Source of the DNA: an uncultured Bacteroidia bacterium
Lineage (GTDB): Bacteria; Bacteroidota; Bacteroidia; Bacteroidales; UBA932
NCBI GenBank assembly: GCA_902785065.1
Contig: CACZXH010000001.1
Location: 1 to 64,000, forward strand
Reading direction: 5' to 3'
Length of the DNA: 64,000 bases
The translations under genes and the position numbers were made by a program. Each line of letters opens with the position of its first letter. Within the stretch, counting starts at the first letter, position 1. The notes beneath the pieces were generated by a model. That model saw nothing but the letters and a program-made list of their open reading frames with translations, was not told where the DNA came from and searched no databases. Below are positions 14,440-27,004 of the stretch, piece by piece.

Positions 14440-16692
14440 ATGAGAATCCGAATCGCCTTGACAGCCGCCTGCGTCCTGCTGCTCGCGGCCTGTGGTCCCA
14501 AATGGCAGGAAACCGAGGCCGACGGCTTCAAGCTTGTCAACCAGAAGGGCGGAGCTACGCTGGGCTATACCAGCGCTCCCCTCCTCACCGTGGACCGCTA
14601 CGCTTTCAAGGACCTGAACCGCAACGGGGCGCTGGACCCGTACGAGGACTGGCGGCTCCCCGCCGACACCCGCGCGAAGGACCTCGCCGCGCAACTTTCC
14701 ATCGAGGAAATCGCCGGCCTGATGCTCTACAGCGGCCATCAGGCCGTCCGCGGGCCGGAAATCACCGACCCGCAGAAGAAGTTCCTGAAGGAAGACAACC
14801 TGCGGGCGGTCCTCGTAACCACCGTGGAGAGCCCTGAGACGGCCGCGCGCTGGAACAACAACGTGCAGGCCTTCGTGGAGGCGCTCGGCCACGGTATCCC
14901 CGCGAACAACTCCTCCGACCCGCGCAATGAGACCGCGGCGACGGCCGAGTTCAACCTGGGCTCCGGCGGCAAGATTTCCCTCTGGCCCACCACCCTCGGC
15001 CTCGCCGCCACCTTCGACCCGGCCATCGTGGAGCAGTTCGGCCAGATCGCGTCCGAGGAATACCGCGCGCTGGGCATCGCCACGGCGCTGAGTCCGCAGA
15101 TCGACCTCGCCACCGAACCCCGCTGGAGCCGATTCAACGGCACATTCGGCGAGGATCCGGACCTGGACACGGACATGGCCCGCGCCTATGTGGATGGTTT
15201 CCAGACCACCCCGGACGCGAAGGACGGCTGGGGCCTGAAGAGTGTCAATGCGATGGTCAAGCACTGGCCCTCCGGCGGTCCGGAGGAAGCCGGCCGCGAC
15301 GCGCACTTCAACTACGGCAAGTTCGCCGTGTACCCGGGCGGAGCCTTCGAAACGCACTTGAAAGCCTTTACCGAGGGCGCGTTCAAACTGAACGGCGGCA
15401 CGAAACGCGCCACCGCCGTTATGCCCTACTACACCATTTCCTACGGTATTGACCCATCCGGGGACAACGTGGGCAACAACTTCAGCAAGTACATCATCAC
15501 AGACCTGCTCCGCGAGAAATTCGGCTATGACGGGGTTGTCTGCACCGACTGGGGCGTGACCAATGACAACCGGGCCATCGAAGCCTTTGACGGCAAGTGC
15601 TGGGGCGTCGAGGGCCTCTCCGTGGCCGAGCGCCACTACGAGGTCATCAAAGCCGGGGTAGATCAGTTAGGCGGCAACAACGACAAGGGTCCCGTCCTGA
15701 AGGCCTACCAAATGTATGTGCGCGATTTCGGCGAAGCGGCCGCCCGCGCCCGTTTCGAGGCCTCGGCCGTCCGCCTGCTGCTGAACTCCTTCCGCACAGG
15801 CCTTTTCGAGAACCCGTACGTAGAGCCCGCCGCTTCGGCGGCCACCGTGGGGAAACCCGAATTCATGCAGGCCGGCTACGAGGCGCAGCTGAAGTCGGTG
15901 GTGATGGTGAAAAACCATGGGAAGGCCCTGCCTGAGATTCCCGGTCAAGCCGGGAATGACGGAAAAAAGAAAGTCTTTGTCCCGGAGCGCTACTTCCCGC
16001 AGACGCCCGGCATGTTCGGGTTGTCGATGGGCGCGCCCGGACACTGGGACTATCCCGTCGACAAGGCGCTGGTGGAGAAATACTATGACTGGGCCGTGGA
16101 ACCCGAAGAGGCCGATTTTGCCCTCGTGATTATCGAGGAGCCCAAGGCGGGCAGCGGCTACGACGTGAACGACCGCAAGAAAGGCGGCAACGGCTACGTA
16201 CCTATCAGCCTCCAGTACCGACCCTACAAAGCGGAATACGCCCGGAAAGAGTCCATCGCCGGTGGAGACCCGAAGGAAGATTTCATGAACCGTTCCTACC
16301 TGGGCAAGACCGTCACAACCTATAACGAGAAGGACCTGGATCTCGTGATGCTGACGAAGAAACAGATGGGCAGCAAGCCCGTCGTGGTCGTCGTGCGTGC
16401 TACCCGCCCGGTGGTCCTCTCCGAGCTGGAACCCTATGCTGACGCCGTCCTCATCGCCTTCGGCGTGCAGAACCAGGCTGTGATGGACCTCGTGTCCGGT
16501 GCCGTCGAGCCATCCGGCCTCCTGCCCATGCAGTTCCCGGCCGACATGCGTACGGTGGAAGAGCAAAAGGAGGACGTCCCGCACGACATGCGACCGCTCG
16601 TGGACGCCGACGGGAATACCTGGGACTTTGCCTACGGTCTTAACTGGTCCGGGGTCATCAACGACGCCCGGACCGCGAAATACCGCAAATAG
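14440..16692 (+). CDS. GH3-family glycoside hydrolase lipoprotein
   Basis: A 750-residue lipoprotein (RIALTAACVLLLAAC signal). The N-terminal TIM-barrel of family GH3 carries KHWPSGGPEEAGRD, the region before the nucleophile, and the nucleophile itself at about D370 in GVVCTDWGVTND (TDW in place of the usual SDW). The C-terminal alpha/beta sandwich follows, with VMVKNHGKALP and DADGNTWDFAYGLNWSG. Expected activity is hydrolysis of terminal beta-linked glucose or xylose in the periplasm. A dispersed palindromic repeat lies in the coding sequence at 15936-15960, read as EIPGQAGND between the two domains. It is 2 bases downstream of the amidotransferase-like gene and converges on the ACT gene. 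Confidence 0.88.
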   Translation: MRIRIALTAACVLLLAACGPKWQETEADGFKLVNQKGGATLGYTSAPLLTVDRYAFKDLNRNGALDPYEDWRLPADTRAKDLAAQLSIEEIAGLMLYSGHQAVRGPEITDPQKKFLKEDNLRAVLVTTVESPETAARWNNNVQAFVEALGHGIPANNSSDPRNETAATAEFNLGSGGKISLWPTTLGLAATFDPAIVEQFGQIASEEYRALGIATALSPQIDLATEPRWSRFNGTFGEDPDLDTDMARAYVDGFQTTPDAKDGWGLKSVNAMVKHWPSGGPEEAGRDAHFNYGKFAVYPGGAFETHLKAFTEGAFKLNGGTKRATAVMPYYTISYGIDPSGDNVGNNFSKYIITDLLREKFGYDGVVCTDWGVTNDNRAIEAFDGKCWGVEGLSVAERHYEVIKAGVDQLGGNNDKGPVLKAYQMYVRDFGEAAARARFEASAVRLLLNSFRTGLFENPYVEPAASAATVGKPEFMQAGYEAQLKSVVMVKNHGKALPEIPGQAGNDGKKKVFVPERYFPQTPGMFGLSMGAPGHWDYPVDKALVEKYYDWAVEPEEADFALVIIEEPKAGSGYDVNDRKKGGNGYVPISLQYRPYKAEYARKESIAGGDPKEDFMNRSYLGKTVTTYNEKDLDLVMLTKKQMGSKPVVVVVRATRPVVLSELEPYADAVLIAFGVQNQAVMDLVSGAVEPSGLLPMQFPADMRTVEEQKEDVPHDMRPLVDADGNTWDFAYGLNWSGVINDARTAKYRK
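15936..15960. repeat. Dispersed palindromic repeat inside the GH3 gene
   Basis: ATTCCCGG-TCAAG-CCGGGAAT is the intergenic repeat of 1372-1392 with one loop change. It is translated without disturbing the frame, adding about nine residues to a linker after residue 498. Confidence 0.7.
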
Positions 16693-16698
16693 AAGGGA

Positions 16699-17130
16699 TT
16701 ACGACCCCCACTCCGGGAGTTCTTTCTCCGGAACACAGCGCAAGCCGGTGTTCCGGATGACTTCCCGCGCTTCCTCGGGCTTGTCGGCCCGGATGAACAG
16801 GAGCCCCTTCCCGTGGAGGAACAGGGAATACATGTACACGATGCCGATTTCGGCTTCGCTCAGGCCGCGGACCACACCCGCGATCTGACCGGGACGTTCG
16901 TCCAGTTCGACGGCGAAGACATCGGAGAAGGCGACGGCGACGCCGGCGCGCTCCAGTTCGAGATAGGCCCGCTGGGGGTCCACACAAATGATCCGGAGCA
17001 GTCCGTACTGGGCCGTATCGGCGATGGAGGAGGCGATGATGCGGATATGGGCCTCCTTGAAGAGGTCGAGAACCTTCGTCAGGGTTCCGGCCCGGTTCTC
17101 GAGAAAAATGGAAAGCTGATTGACGGTCAT
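16699..17130 (-). CDS. Tandem ACT-domain protein
   Basis: A 143-residue protein made of two ACT domains. The first, starting TVNQLSIFLENRAGTLTKVL, has the ligand-loop N-R-A-G-T; the second has VELDERPGQIAGVVRGLSEA. ACT domains bind amino acids, and this type is often encoded next to phenylacetate-CoA ligase, where it may sense an aromatic amino acid. It starts 14 bases after the paaK stop and is the last gene of the leftward operon from iorA. The start at 17130 is chosen because the longer frame would run into paaK. Confidence 0.85.
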   Translation of the reverse strand: MTVNQLSIFLENRAGTLTKVLDLFKEAHIRIIASSIADTAQYGLLRIICVDPQRAYLELERAGVAVAFSDVFAVELDERPGQIAGVVRGLSEAEIGIVYMYSLFLHGKGLLFIRADKPEEAREVIRNTGLRCVPEKELPEWGS

Positions 17131-17144
17131 GTTGCGGTGTGTTA

Positions 17145-18455
17145 TTATTGCAGTTTGCGTTTGTCGATGACGCGGACGCTCTTGCCCTGGCTGCGCTCGA
17201 TGGCGTTCGGGGCCTTGAGCTGGACCTGGGCGTTGATGGAGAGCACGCTGCGGAGCTTGTCGCGGAGACGCTTCTTGAGCTCGTCGATGGCGGCCGGTGT
17301 GTCGAAGGTGGCGGTGAAGTACTCCTGCCGGAGCTCGACCTGCACCTCCAGGGTGTCCAGGTTGTTGATACGGTCCACGACGAGGAGGTAGCGCGGGGCG
17401 AACTCCTTCATGCTCAGGACGACGCTCTCCACCTGCGAAGGGAACACATTGATACCGCGGATGATGAGCATATCGTCGCTGCGGCCTGCGATCGGGGTCA
17501 TCCGGACATTGGTGCGTCCGCAGGAGCATTCGCCCGGCATCAGGGAGCACAGGTCGCGTGTCCGGTAGCGGATGACCGGCATGCCCTCCTTGGTGAGGGT
17601 CGTGAACACCAGTTCGCCGGACTGGCCTTTCGGCAGCGGTTCCAGGGTGACCGGGTTGATGATTTCAGGATAGAAGTGGTCCTCGTTGATATGGGAACCG
17701 TGCTGCGCCTGGCATTCATAGCTGACACTCGGGCCCATCACCTCGCTGAGGCCGTAGATATTGAAGCCCTTCAGGCCCAGGCGCTCCTCGATTTCCTCGC
17801 GCATTTTCTCCGTCCAGGGTTCGGCGCCGAAAGCGCCCACCCGGAGTTTGATCTGGTCCTTGGTAATGCCGATCTGCTCCATGGTCTCCGCCAGGTAGAG
17901 GGCATAGGATGGAGTACAGGCGATGCCGGTGATACCGAGGTCGCGGATGAGTCTCGCGTGCTTCTCCGTATTGCCGGTGGAAGCCGGAACCACGGAAGCG
18001 CCCACCATCTCCACGCCGTTATGCGCACCCAGGCCGCCGGTGAACAGGCCGTAGCCGTATGCGACGGAGAAAATGTCGTCGCGGCCGACGCCGAAGGCGG
18101 TCAGGCAGCGCGCCATGCATTCGCTCCAGACACCGATATCCTTACGGGTGTAGCCCACGATAGTGGGGTTGCCTGTCGTGCCGGAGGAGGCGTGGATGCG
18201 GATGATCTCGCTCTGGGGAGCGGCCTGCAGGCCGAACGGATAGTTGTCCCGGAGGTCCTTCTTGGTCGTGTAGGGGAGTTTCACGATATCCTCGATGGTG
18301 CGGATGTCATCCGGGGTTAGATCCCGCTCCTGCAGTTTGTGGCGGTAGAAGGGGACGTTGTGGTAAACGTACTCCACGATCTTGTGGAGACGTTTACCCT
18401 GGAGCGCGGACATCTCGTCGCGGCTCATGCATTCTTTGTTAGGGTTCCAGATCAT
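17145..18455 (-). CDS. paaK: Phenylacetate-CoA ligase
   Basis: A 436-residue adenylate-forming enzyme of normal PaaK length. The ATP-binding motif is IRIHASSGTTGNPTIVGYT; later come the YGLSEVMGPSVSYEC motif, YRTRDLCSLMPGECSCGRT and the C-terminal K in ERSQGKSVRVIDKRKL. It joins aryl acetates to CoA using ATP. In an operon with indolepyruvate oxidoreductase, the direction may be either activation of arylacetates for reductive carboxylation to arylpyruvates, or recovery of ATP from aryl-CoA. It follows the aminotransferase gene by 19 bases. Confidence 0.93.
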   Translation of the reverse strand: MIWNPNKECMSRDEMSALQGKRLHKIVEYVYHNVPFYRHKLQERDLTPDDIRTIEDIVKLPYTTKKDLRDNYPFGLQAAPQSEIIRIHASSGTTGNPTIVGYTRKDIGVWSECMARCLTAFGVGRDDIFSVAYGYGLFTGGLGAHNGVEMVGASVVPASTGNTEKHARLIRDLGITGIACTPSYALYLAETMEQIGITKDQIKLRVGAFGAEPWTEKMREEIEERLGLKGFNIYGLSEVMGPSVSYECQAQHGSHINEDHFYPEIINPVTLEPLPKGQSGELVFTTLTKEGMPVIRYRTRDLCSLMPGECSCGRTNVRMTPIAGRSDDMLIIRGINVFPSQVESVVLSMKEFAPRYLLVVDRINNLDTLEVQVELRQEYFTATFDTPAAIDELKKRLRDKLRSVLSINAQVQLKAPNAIERSQGKSVRVIDKRKLQ

Positions 18456-18474
18456 ATTGTCAAGTTCGTTTCTG

Positions 18475-19779
18475 TCAATGGTCTTCGCGGAACGCTTTCA
18501 TACGTTCCTCCAGGACGGGATAAAGTTCGTCGCGCATGCGGCTCGTGCAACCGCGGACGCCGTTTTGCAGGCTTCCGGTCGTGGACAGGGAGATGCAGCT
18601 CACCCCGTAATAGAGGAGCTCGCGGAGCAGTTCCCCGCCCGTGAGGCCCTCGTAGCCGAGGGTGAAGAAGAAGCCGTCGCCCACCGGACGCGTCACATCA
18701 TGGTCATAGACCACGTGGAAGCCGTTCCGGCAGAAAATGTCTTTCATCCTGGCCGCGCGGCGTTCGTACTCGCGCGTATCCTCCACGAAATCAATCACAC
18801 CGTCACAGGAGAGCTCCAGCATGCGTGCATAAGCGTACTGTGTGGAAGCGGTGCAACCGCTGGTGATCATATAGAGGATGGAGGCGGTGAGCGTCTGGCC
18901 GAAAATGCCGGCATCGTGGTAGCGCGCCGCCAGGGCGGGATAATGCCGCGTAAACAACTTGTCGCCAATGCCGATGAGCGCCATCCGCTGCCCCGCGTAG
19001 CTGAAGATCTTGGACGAGGACAGCATCAGGATATAATTGTCCGTATAGCGGGCGACCGTGGGAACGAAAGGCGGCACGAAAGGCTTTCCGAGCTCCCGGC
19101 GATAGTCCATGCAGAAGTACGCCAGGTCTTCCATGACGATGACGTCGTACTTCGTCGCCAGTTCGCCGATTACCTGCAACTCACTCTCTTCCAGACAGAT
19201 CCAGGCGGGATTGTTGGGGTTGGAGTACACGATGACGGCAATGTCGCCGGCCGCAAGCTCTTCTTCCAGCTTTGCGCGGAGCCCCTCCCCGCGGTACGGA
19301 TAGATGTCGAATTCTTTCCAGCCGATGCCCAGCACCCGTAGCTGGGATTTCTGGATCGGGAAACCCGGATCGATGAACAGGACTTTGTCCTTCCCGGGAA
19401 TGCGCTGGGTACAAGCGATGAACGAGCCGAAGGACCCGGCCACGGATCCCGTCGTGGGAATGCAGCCGAGCGGGTCGATGTCGATATCGATGAACGCCTT
19501 GATGAAACGGGAAGCCGCCTTCTTCAGTTCCGGCACGCCGTCGGCGGGCGGATACTGGGAGCCGACGCCCCGTTCGAGGGCCTCTTTCTCGGCCTCCACG
19601 CCATAGTGGTTCGCCGGCAAACCCGGAGAACCCTGGTCCATGCGGATAAAGGGAATGCCCGTCTTCCGCTCCAGATACTGGGCCACGAGCAGGACTTCAC
19701 CGATGGTGGCCTGCGAGAGGTCCGCGACGCGCGAGGCTAACCGCGCCTCCTCGACCAGTTCTTCACTAAAGACCTTCAT
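18475..19779 (-). CDS. PLP-dependent aminotransferase (class I/II)
   Basis: A 434-residue fold-type I aminotransferase. The pyridoxal lysine is about K257 in LMLSSSKIFSYAGQRMALIG; upstream are SNPNNPAW, the aspartate in VIVMEDLAYF, and an early GVGSQYPPADGVPELKKA. The start at 19779 overlaps iorB by 14 bases. Position in the operon makes an aromatic aminotransferase likely, converting phenylpyruvate, indolepyruvate or 4-hydroxyphenylpyruvate to and from the amino acids. A more distant alternative is an unrelated 2-oxo acid specificity. Confidence 0.85.
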   Translation of the reverse strand: MKVFSEELVEEARLASRVADLSQATIGEVLLVAQYLERKTGIPFIRMDQGSPGLPANHYGVEAEKEALERGVGSQYPPADGVPELKKAASRFIKAFIDIDIDPLGCIPTTGSVAGSFGSFIACTQRIPGKDKVLFIDPGFPIQKSQLRVLGIGWKEFDIYPYRGEGLRAKLEEELAAGDIAVIVYSNPNNPAWICLEESELQVIGELATKYDVIVMEDLAYFCMDYRRELGKPFVPPFVPTVARYTDNYILMLSSSKIFSYAGQRMALIGIGDKLFTRHYPALAARYHDAGIFGQTLTASILYMITSGCTASTQYAYARMLELSCDGVIDFVEDTREYERRAARMKDIFCRNGFHVVYDHDVTRPVGDGFFFTLGYEGLTGGELLRELLYYGVSCISLSTTGSLQNGVRGCTSRMRDELYPVLEERMKAFREDH

Positions 19780-20338
19780 AACCGGCGTCGAATGCTTTGA
19801 GGTTGTCTTCCACGACCTTCTCACCCTTGCGGCCGAAAACGGTGCGGATGGCCGCGCGGAGGTCGTCCGGCGAGAGGATGGCGAGATGGCGGGCGGCCAT
19901 CCCGAGGAGAACCATATTCGCGCTTCGCGGGGCCATGAGGTCCTTCGCGACCGCATCGATATCCATCTTCGTCATCCGCGGCAGGGCGTCGAGCTCTTCC
20001 TGGAGAGCAATCTCATTGGGATAGTCGGGAATGTTCACGAACGGCTTGGAGGAGGTGACGACCGTCCCTTCCGGACCCAGGTACGGCAGGTAGCGGAGCG
20101 CTTCCATCGGCTCCATCGACAGGATCATGTCGGCCCCGCCCTGCGGGATCAGGTCACTGTGGATCGGGTCCGTGGACAGGCGGAGGTCGCTCTGCACGTC
20201 CCCGCCCCGCTGGCTCATGCCGTGGACTTCCGCCTGCTTGAGGTGCAGGCCGGCGGCCGTGGCGGCCTGGCCGATGACCGTGGCGATGGACAGGATCCCC
20301 TGTCCGCCCACGCCGGCTAACTTGATATCGGTTTTCAT
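19766..20338 (-). CDS. iorB: Indolepyruvate oxidoreductase subunit beta
   Basis: A 190-residue pyruvate-oxidoreductase gamma-type subunit, with DIKLAGVGGQGILSIATVIG at the N-terminus, then HGMSQRGGDVQSDLRLS. It partners with IorA to form a 2-oxo acid:ferredoxin oxidoreductase acting on aryl pyruvates. Start and stop overlap both neighbours (4 bases with iorA, 14 with the aminotransferase), showing tight coupling. Confidence 0.93.
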   Translation of the reverse strand: MKTDIKLAGVGGQGILSIATVIGQAATAAGLHLKQAEVHGMSQRGGDVQSDLRLSTDPIHSDLIPQGGADMILSMEPMEALRYLPYLGPEGTVVTSSKPFVNIPDYPNEIALQEELDALPRMTKMDIDAVAKDLMAPRSANMVLLGMAARHLAILSPDDLRAAIRTVFGRKGEKVVEDNLKAFDAGYEGL

Positions 20339-21930
20339 TGCGCTGCTTTCTTTTGACGGTTCTTGCGGGCGAGCGTCTGCATGCACTCGCGCTGCGGGAT
20401 GATGACGGAAACGCCCAGGTACTCCGTTTCTTCGCGGATGATGCGGGTGATTTCCTCCATGTTCTTCGGAAGCGGGACGACCACGTGCAGATGCTCGCGC
20501 TCCACGCCCAAGGCGAGGCAGATGGCCTCGAACTTGTGCGTGCCCGCGGAATCCTGCCCGCCGGTCATTGCGGTGGTGAGATTGTCCGACAGGATGACGG
20601 TGATGGCGGCGTTGTCATTGACAGCGTCCAGGAGACTGGTCATGCCGGAATGCGTGAAGGTGGAGTCGCCGATCACAGCGACGGCGGGATGGACGCCCGC
20701 GTCCGCGGCGCCTTTCGCCATCGTAATGGAAGCGCCCATGTCCACACAGGAGTCAATCGCCCGGAACGGCGGCAGGGCTCCCAGGGTATAGCAGCCGATG
20801 TCGCCGAATACGCGGGCCGTGGGATAATCCGCCAGGACCTGGTTCAGCGCGGTATAGACGTCGCGGTGGCCGCATCCCTGGCATAACTGCGGGGGGCGCG
20901 GGGCGAGGCTGTGGGCGGGGGCGTGGACAGCGCCGGCGGGCTCGCCGAGGGCGACCGCGACGTTGTCAGGATTGAGCTCGCCCGTGCGGGGCAGGCGGCC
21001 GTCCAAGCGGCCGGAGACCGGATATTCCGGTCCCAGCAGGCCGCGCACCTGCTCCTCCGCGAAGGGCTGGCCGTCCTCCACGACGAGGATTTCCTGAGAA
21101 GCGCCGGCCAGTTCGCGGACGAGGCTTTCCGGGAGCGGATACTGCGAAACCTTCAGGATCGAAACTTCCTGGGGAAGGGCCTCCCGCACATAGTTATAGG
21201 CAATGCCGCAGGCGATGACGCCAAGGGCCGAGCCGCGGTGCTCCAGCACGTTGTGGGAAGAATCCACCGAACGCTGCAACAGTTCCGGTTGTTTCGCAAT
21301 GAGGGCGGCGTACTGCCGCTTGGCATTGCCCGGCAGGAGGACCCAGCGACCGCGTTCGGAGTCCGGGGCCAGGCCGTTCTGCGGCAGAGGCTCCCCCACC
21401 TCCACGGCCGCACGGGAATGGGCCAGCCGAGTAACCATGCGCACGAGCACCGGCAGCCGGACTTCCTCCGACAAGCGGAACGCATCGGCCATCATGTCGT
21501 AGCACTCCTGCTGGTCGGAAGGCTCGAGGATCGGGATCAGGGCGAACTTCCCGTAGAAACGGGAGTCCTGCTCATTCTGGGAGGAATGCATGGACGGATC
21601 GTCCGCCGCAACCACGACAAGACCGCCCTTCACACCGGTGATACCGGCGTTCACGAAGGCATCGGCACATACGTTCATGCCCACATGCTTCATGCACACA
21701 AGCGCCCGCTTACCCGCATAGGACATGCCCAGGGCCGCTTCCATGGCCGTTTTCTCATTCGTGCACCAACGGCTCCGCACCCCGCGCTCCCGCGCCAGGG
21801 CGTCACCCTGAATATACTCCGTAATTTCGGTGGACGGCGTTCCGGGATAGGCGTACACGCCGGAGAGTCCGGCATGCAGGGCGCCCAAGGCAATCGCCTC
21901 GTCACCGAGCAGCAATCGTTTACCTTTCAT
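20335..21930 (-). CDS. iorA: Indolepyruvate oxidoreductase subunit alpha
   Basis: A 531-residue TPP-dependent subunit. Residues 1-190 form the alpha-type domain (GDEAIALGALHAGLSGVYAYPGTPS). The C-terminal part binds TPP through CQGCGHRDVYTALN, FGDIGCYTLGALPP and GDSTFTHSGM. It catalyses oxidative decarboxylation of aryl pyruvates to aryl-acyl-CoA, or the reverse. The protein stops at PQRECMQTLARKNRQKKAAQ: the C-terminal two-[4Fe-4S] ferredoxin domain of archaeal IorA is absent, so electrons must go to another acceptor or a separate ferredoxin. It heads the operon, with a -7 box 33 bases upstream. Confidence 0.92.
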   Translation of the reverse strand: MKGKRLLLGDEAIALGALHAGLSGVYAYPGTPSTEITEYIQGDALARERGVRSRWCTNEKTAMEAALGMSYAGKRALVCMKHVGMNVCADAFVNAGITGVKGGLVVVAADDPSMHSSQNEQDSRFYGKFALIPILEPSDQQECYDMMADAFRLSEEVRLPVLVRMVTRLAHSRAAVEVGEPLPQNGLAPDSERGRWVLLPGNAKRQYAALIAKQPELLQRSVDSSHNVLEHRGSALGVIACGIAYNYVREALPQEVSILKVSQYPLPESLVRELAGASQEILVVEDGQPFAEEQVRGLLGPEYPVSGRLDGRLPRTGELNPDNVAVALGEPAGAVHAPAHSLAPRPPQLCQGCGHRDVYTALNQVLADYPTARVFGDIGCYTLGALPPFRAIDSCVDMGASITMAKGAADAGVHPAVAVIGDSTFTHSGMTSLLDAVNDNAAITVILSDNLTTAMTGGQDSAGTHKFEAICLALGVEREHLHVVVPLPKNMEEITRIIREETEYLGVSVIIPQRECMQTLARKNRQKKAAQ

Positions 21931-21962
21931 GCTTCGAATACAATCTAATAACTATAACCACG

Positions 21963-22072
21963 CAAATATAACGAATTCCCGGCTCATCTGCAAAACTCCG
22001 CGCGATAACCGACTAACCCGTCCGAAAAATGGCCCCGGTGGCAAGGTTTATGCAGAATTATTGTTACCTTTG
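21963..22072. promoter_or_regulatory. Divergent promoters of the ior operon and the lipoprotein/metH unit
   Basis: Minus-strand TATATTTG (21963-21970) serves iorA. Plus-strand TACCTTTG (22065-22072) lies 21 bases before the lipoprotein ATG at 22094. No cobalamin or SAM riboswitch is evident in the region despite metH downstream. Confidence 0.6.
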
Positions 22073-22093
22073 TAACGGTTAAAAACAGTAGTC

Positions 22094-22582
22094 ATGAGAA
22101 TCTTCAAAGCTATTGCGGCCTCGCTGCTAGCCTGCGCCGCCCTCGTGTTCACCTCTTGCGACAAGGGTGTGACCAACACTGTTGATTTCAGCGGTAACAT
22201 CTATGGCGTTTGGCAGCTTGATACCAAGACAGTCGACCGTGAAACGGTTAATATGACTGATTTCTCCAGCGAGCACTTCTATGTGTGGCTTACCCCGTTC
22301 CGGGTAGCCCTCGGTAAGAAGGGTTCTCTTACTGCCTTGGACTTCAAGCATATGGATGTCGACGGTACCATCTTTGCTTACAATGATGTCAAACATCAGA
22401 TTTCCTTCGATGAGCATATTATCCTGTCCCATGGGATCACGGAAGTAATGAATTTGTACGGGACGTATGATGTTCTGGAGCTCTCCAAGGATAAATTGGT
22501 GATTTCCAAGACAGTCGGTAACAAGACCACAACCTACGCCTACCACAAACTGTTCCAGCAGGAAGAGGTAGAAAGCAACTAG
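22094..22582 (+). CDS. Lipocalin-like lipoprotein, hypothetical
   Basis: A 162-residue lipoprotein (KAIAASLLACAALVFTSC; Cys22 is lipidated). The mature domain resembles the lipocalin-like (beta-barrel) small lipoproteins of Bacteroidota, with IYGVWQLDTKTV near the start and TYDVLELSKDKLVISKT near the end. No ligand or enzymatic residue is evident. It precedes metH by 9 bases; this may be cotranscription by proximity, not shared function. Confidence 0.7.
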   Translation: MRIFKAIAASLLACAALVFTSCDKGVTNTVDFSGNIYGVWQLDTKTVDRETVNMTDFSSEHFYVWLTPFRVALGKKGSLTALDFKHMDVDGTIFAYNDVKHQISFDEHIILSHGITEVMNLYGTYDVLELSKDKLVISKTVGNKTTTYAYHKLFQQEEVESN

Positions 22583-22591
22583 CATGGCCTG

Positions 22592-26061
<3,470 letters not shown>

Positions 26062-26065
<4 letters not shown>

Positions 26066-26979
26066 GAATCACCGATTTCCTGGATGCCCGCCATCCTTTC
26101 CCTTCCCTGGAAATCATCCCGCCCCAGAGCGGTATCGTCAAGGACGAACTGCTGGATAACATCGCTCCCCTCATGGAGTTCAAGCCCCGCTATATCAACG
26201 TCACGACGCACCGCGACGAGGTCCGGTTCGCCCCGAAAGGCGACGGGACCTTCCTCCGCGAGATCGTCCGCAGCCGCGTCTCCCCCGTCGCCGTATGCGG
26301 CAGTATCCAGAGCCGGTACGACGTCGAAGTGGTCCCGCATATCATTTGCGCCGGGAACACGGCCGCCGAGATCGAGTGGCTCGTGCAGGACTTCCATTTT
26401 CTGGGCATCGACAATGTAATGGCTCTCCGGGGCGATTCCCTCGCCGGCGAAAAGCGCTTCAACCCCGTTCCCGGCGGATATGCCCATGCCGACGAGCTCG
26501 TCCGCGCCATCCGGGAGATGGACGGCGGCCGGAACCTCTGCATCGGCGTCGGCGGTTATCCCGAGAAGCATTTCGAGGCCGCGAACCCCGAAACCGACAT
26601 CCAGCACCTGAAGGGCAAGGTCGATGCGGGGGCGGACTGCATCATTACCCAGATGTTCTTCGACAACGCGGTCTTCTACCGCTTCGTCGACCACTGCCGC
26701 GCAGCCGGCATTACCGTGCCCATCATTCCGGGTCTCAAGCCCCTTACCACCGCCCGCCAGGTGAACCTCCTCCCGGAATCCTTCTCCATCGACATTCCCG
26801 TGGAGCTGACCGACGCCGTCCATGACGCCGGCGACGACAAGGAAGCAGTCCGCCGCCTGGGCGTCGAATGGTGCACCGCCCAGTGCCGCGACCTCTTGCA
26901 GCACGGGGTTCCCGCCGTCCATTTCTACACGATGGGCAAGTCGTCGAATGTGGTCGAGGTCCTGCGCGCGTGTTTCTGA
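26062..26979 (+). CDS. metF: Methylenetetrahydrofolate reductase
   Basis: A 305-residue TIM-barrel flavoenzyme that makes 5-methyl-THF, the methyl donor for MetH. It has the family's early glutamate in SLEIIPPQ (E18), IINVT-type RYINVTTHRDE, the middle NVMALRGD-P-like block, GADCIITQMFFDN, and PIIPGLKPLTT. The ATG overlaps the metH stop (ATGA). The start chosen gives the normal N-terminus; a longer frame inside metH is a shadow. Confidence 0.93.
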
Positions 26980-27004
26980 ATCCGACTTAAACCTGACTGA
27001 TACT

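Noticed and set aside
21950..22591. Cobalamin or SAM riboswitch before metH
   Set aside because: I found no B12 box or SAM-riboswitch core in the leader; the space is mostly the lipoprotein gene.
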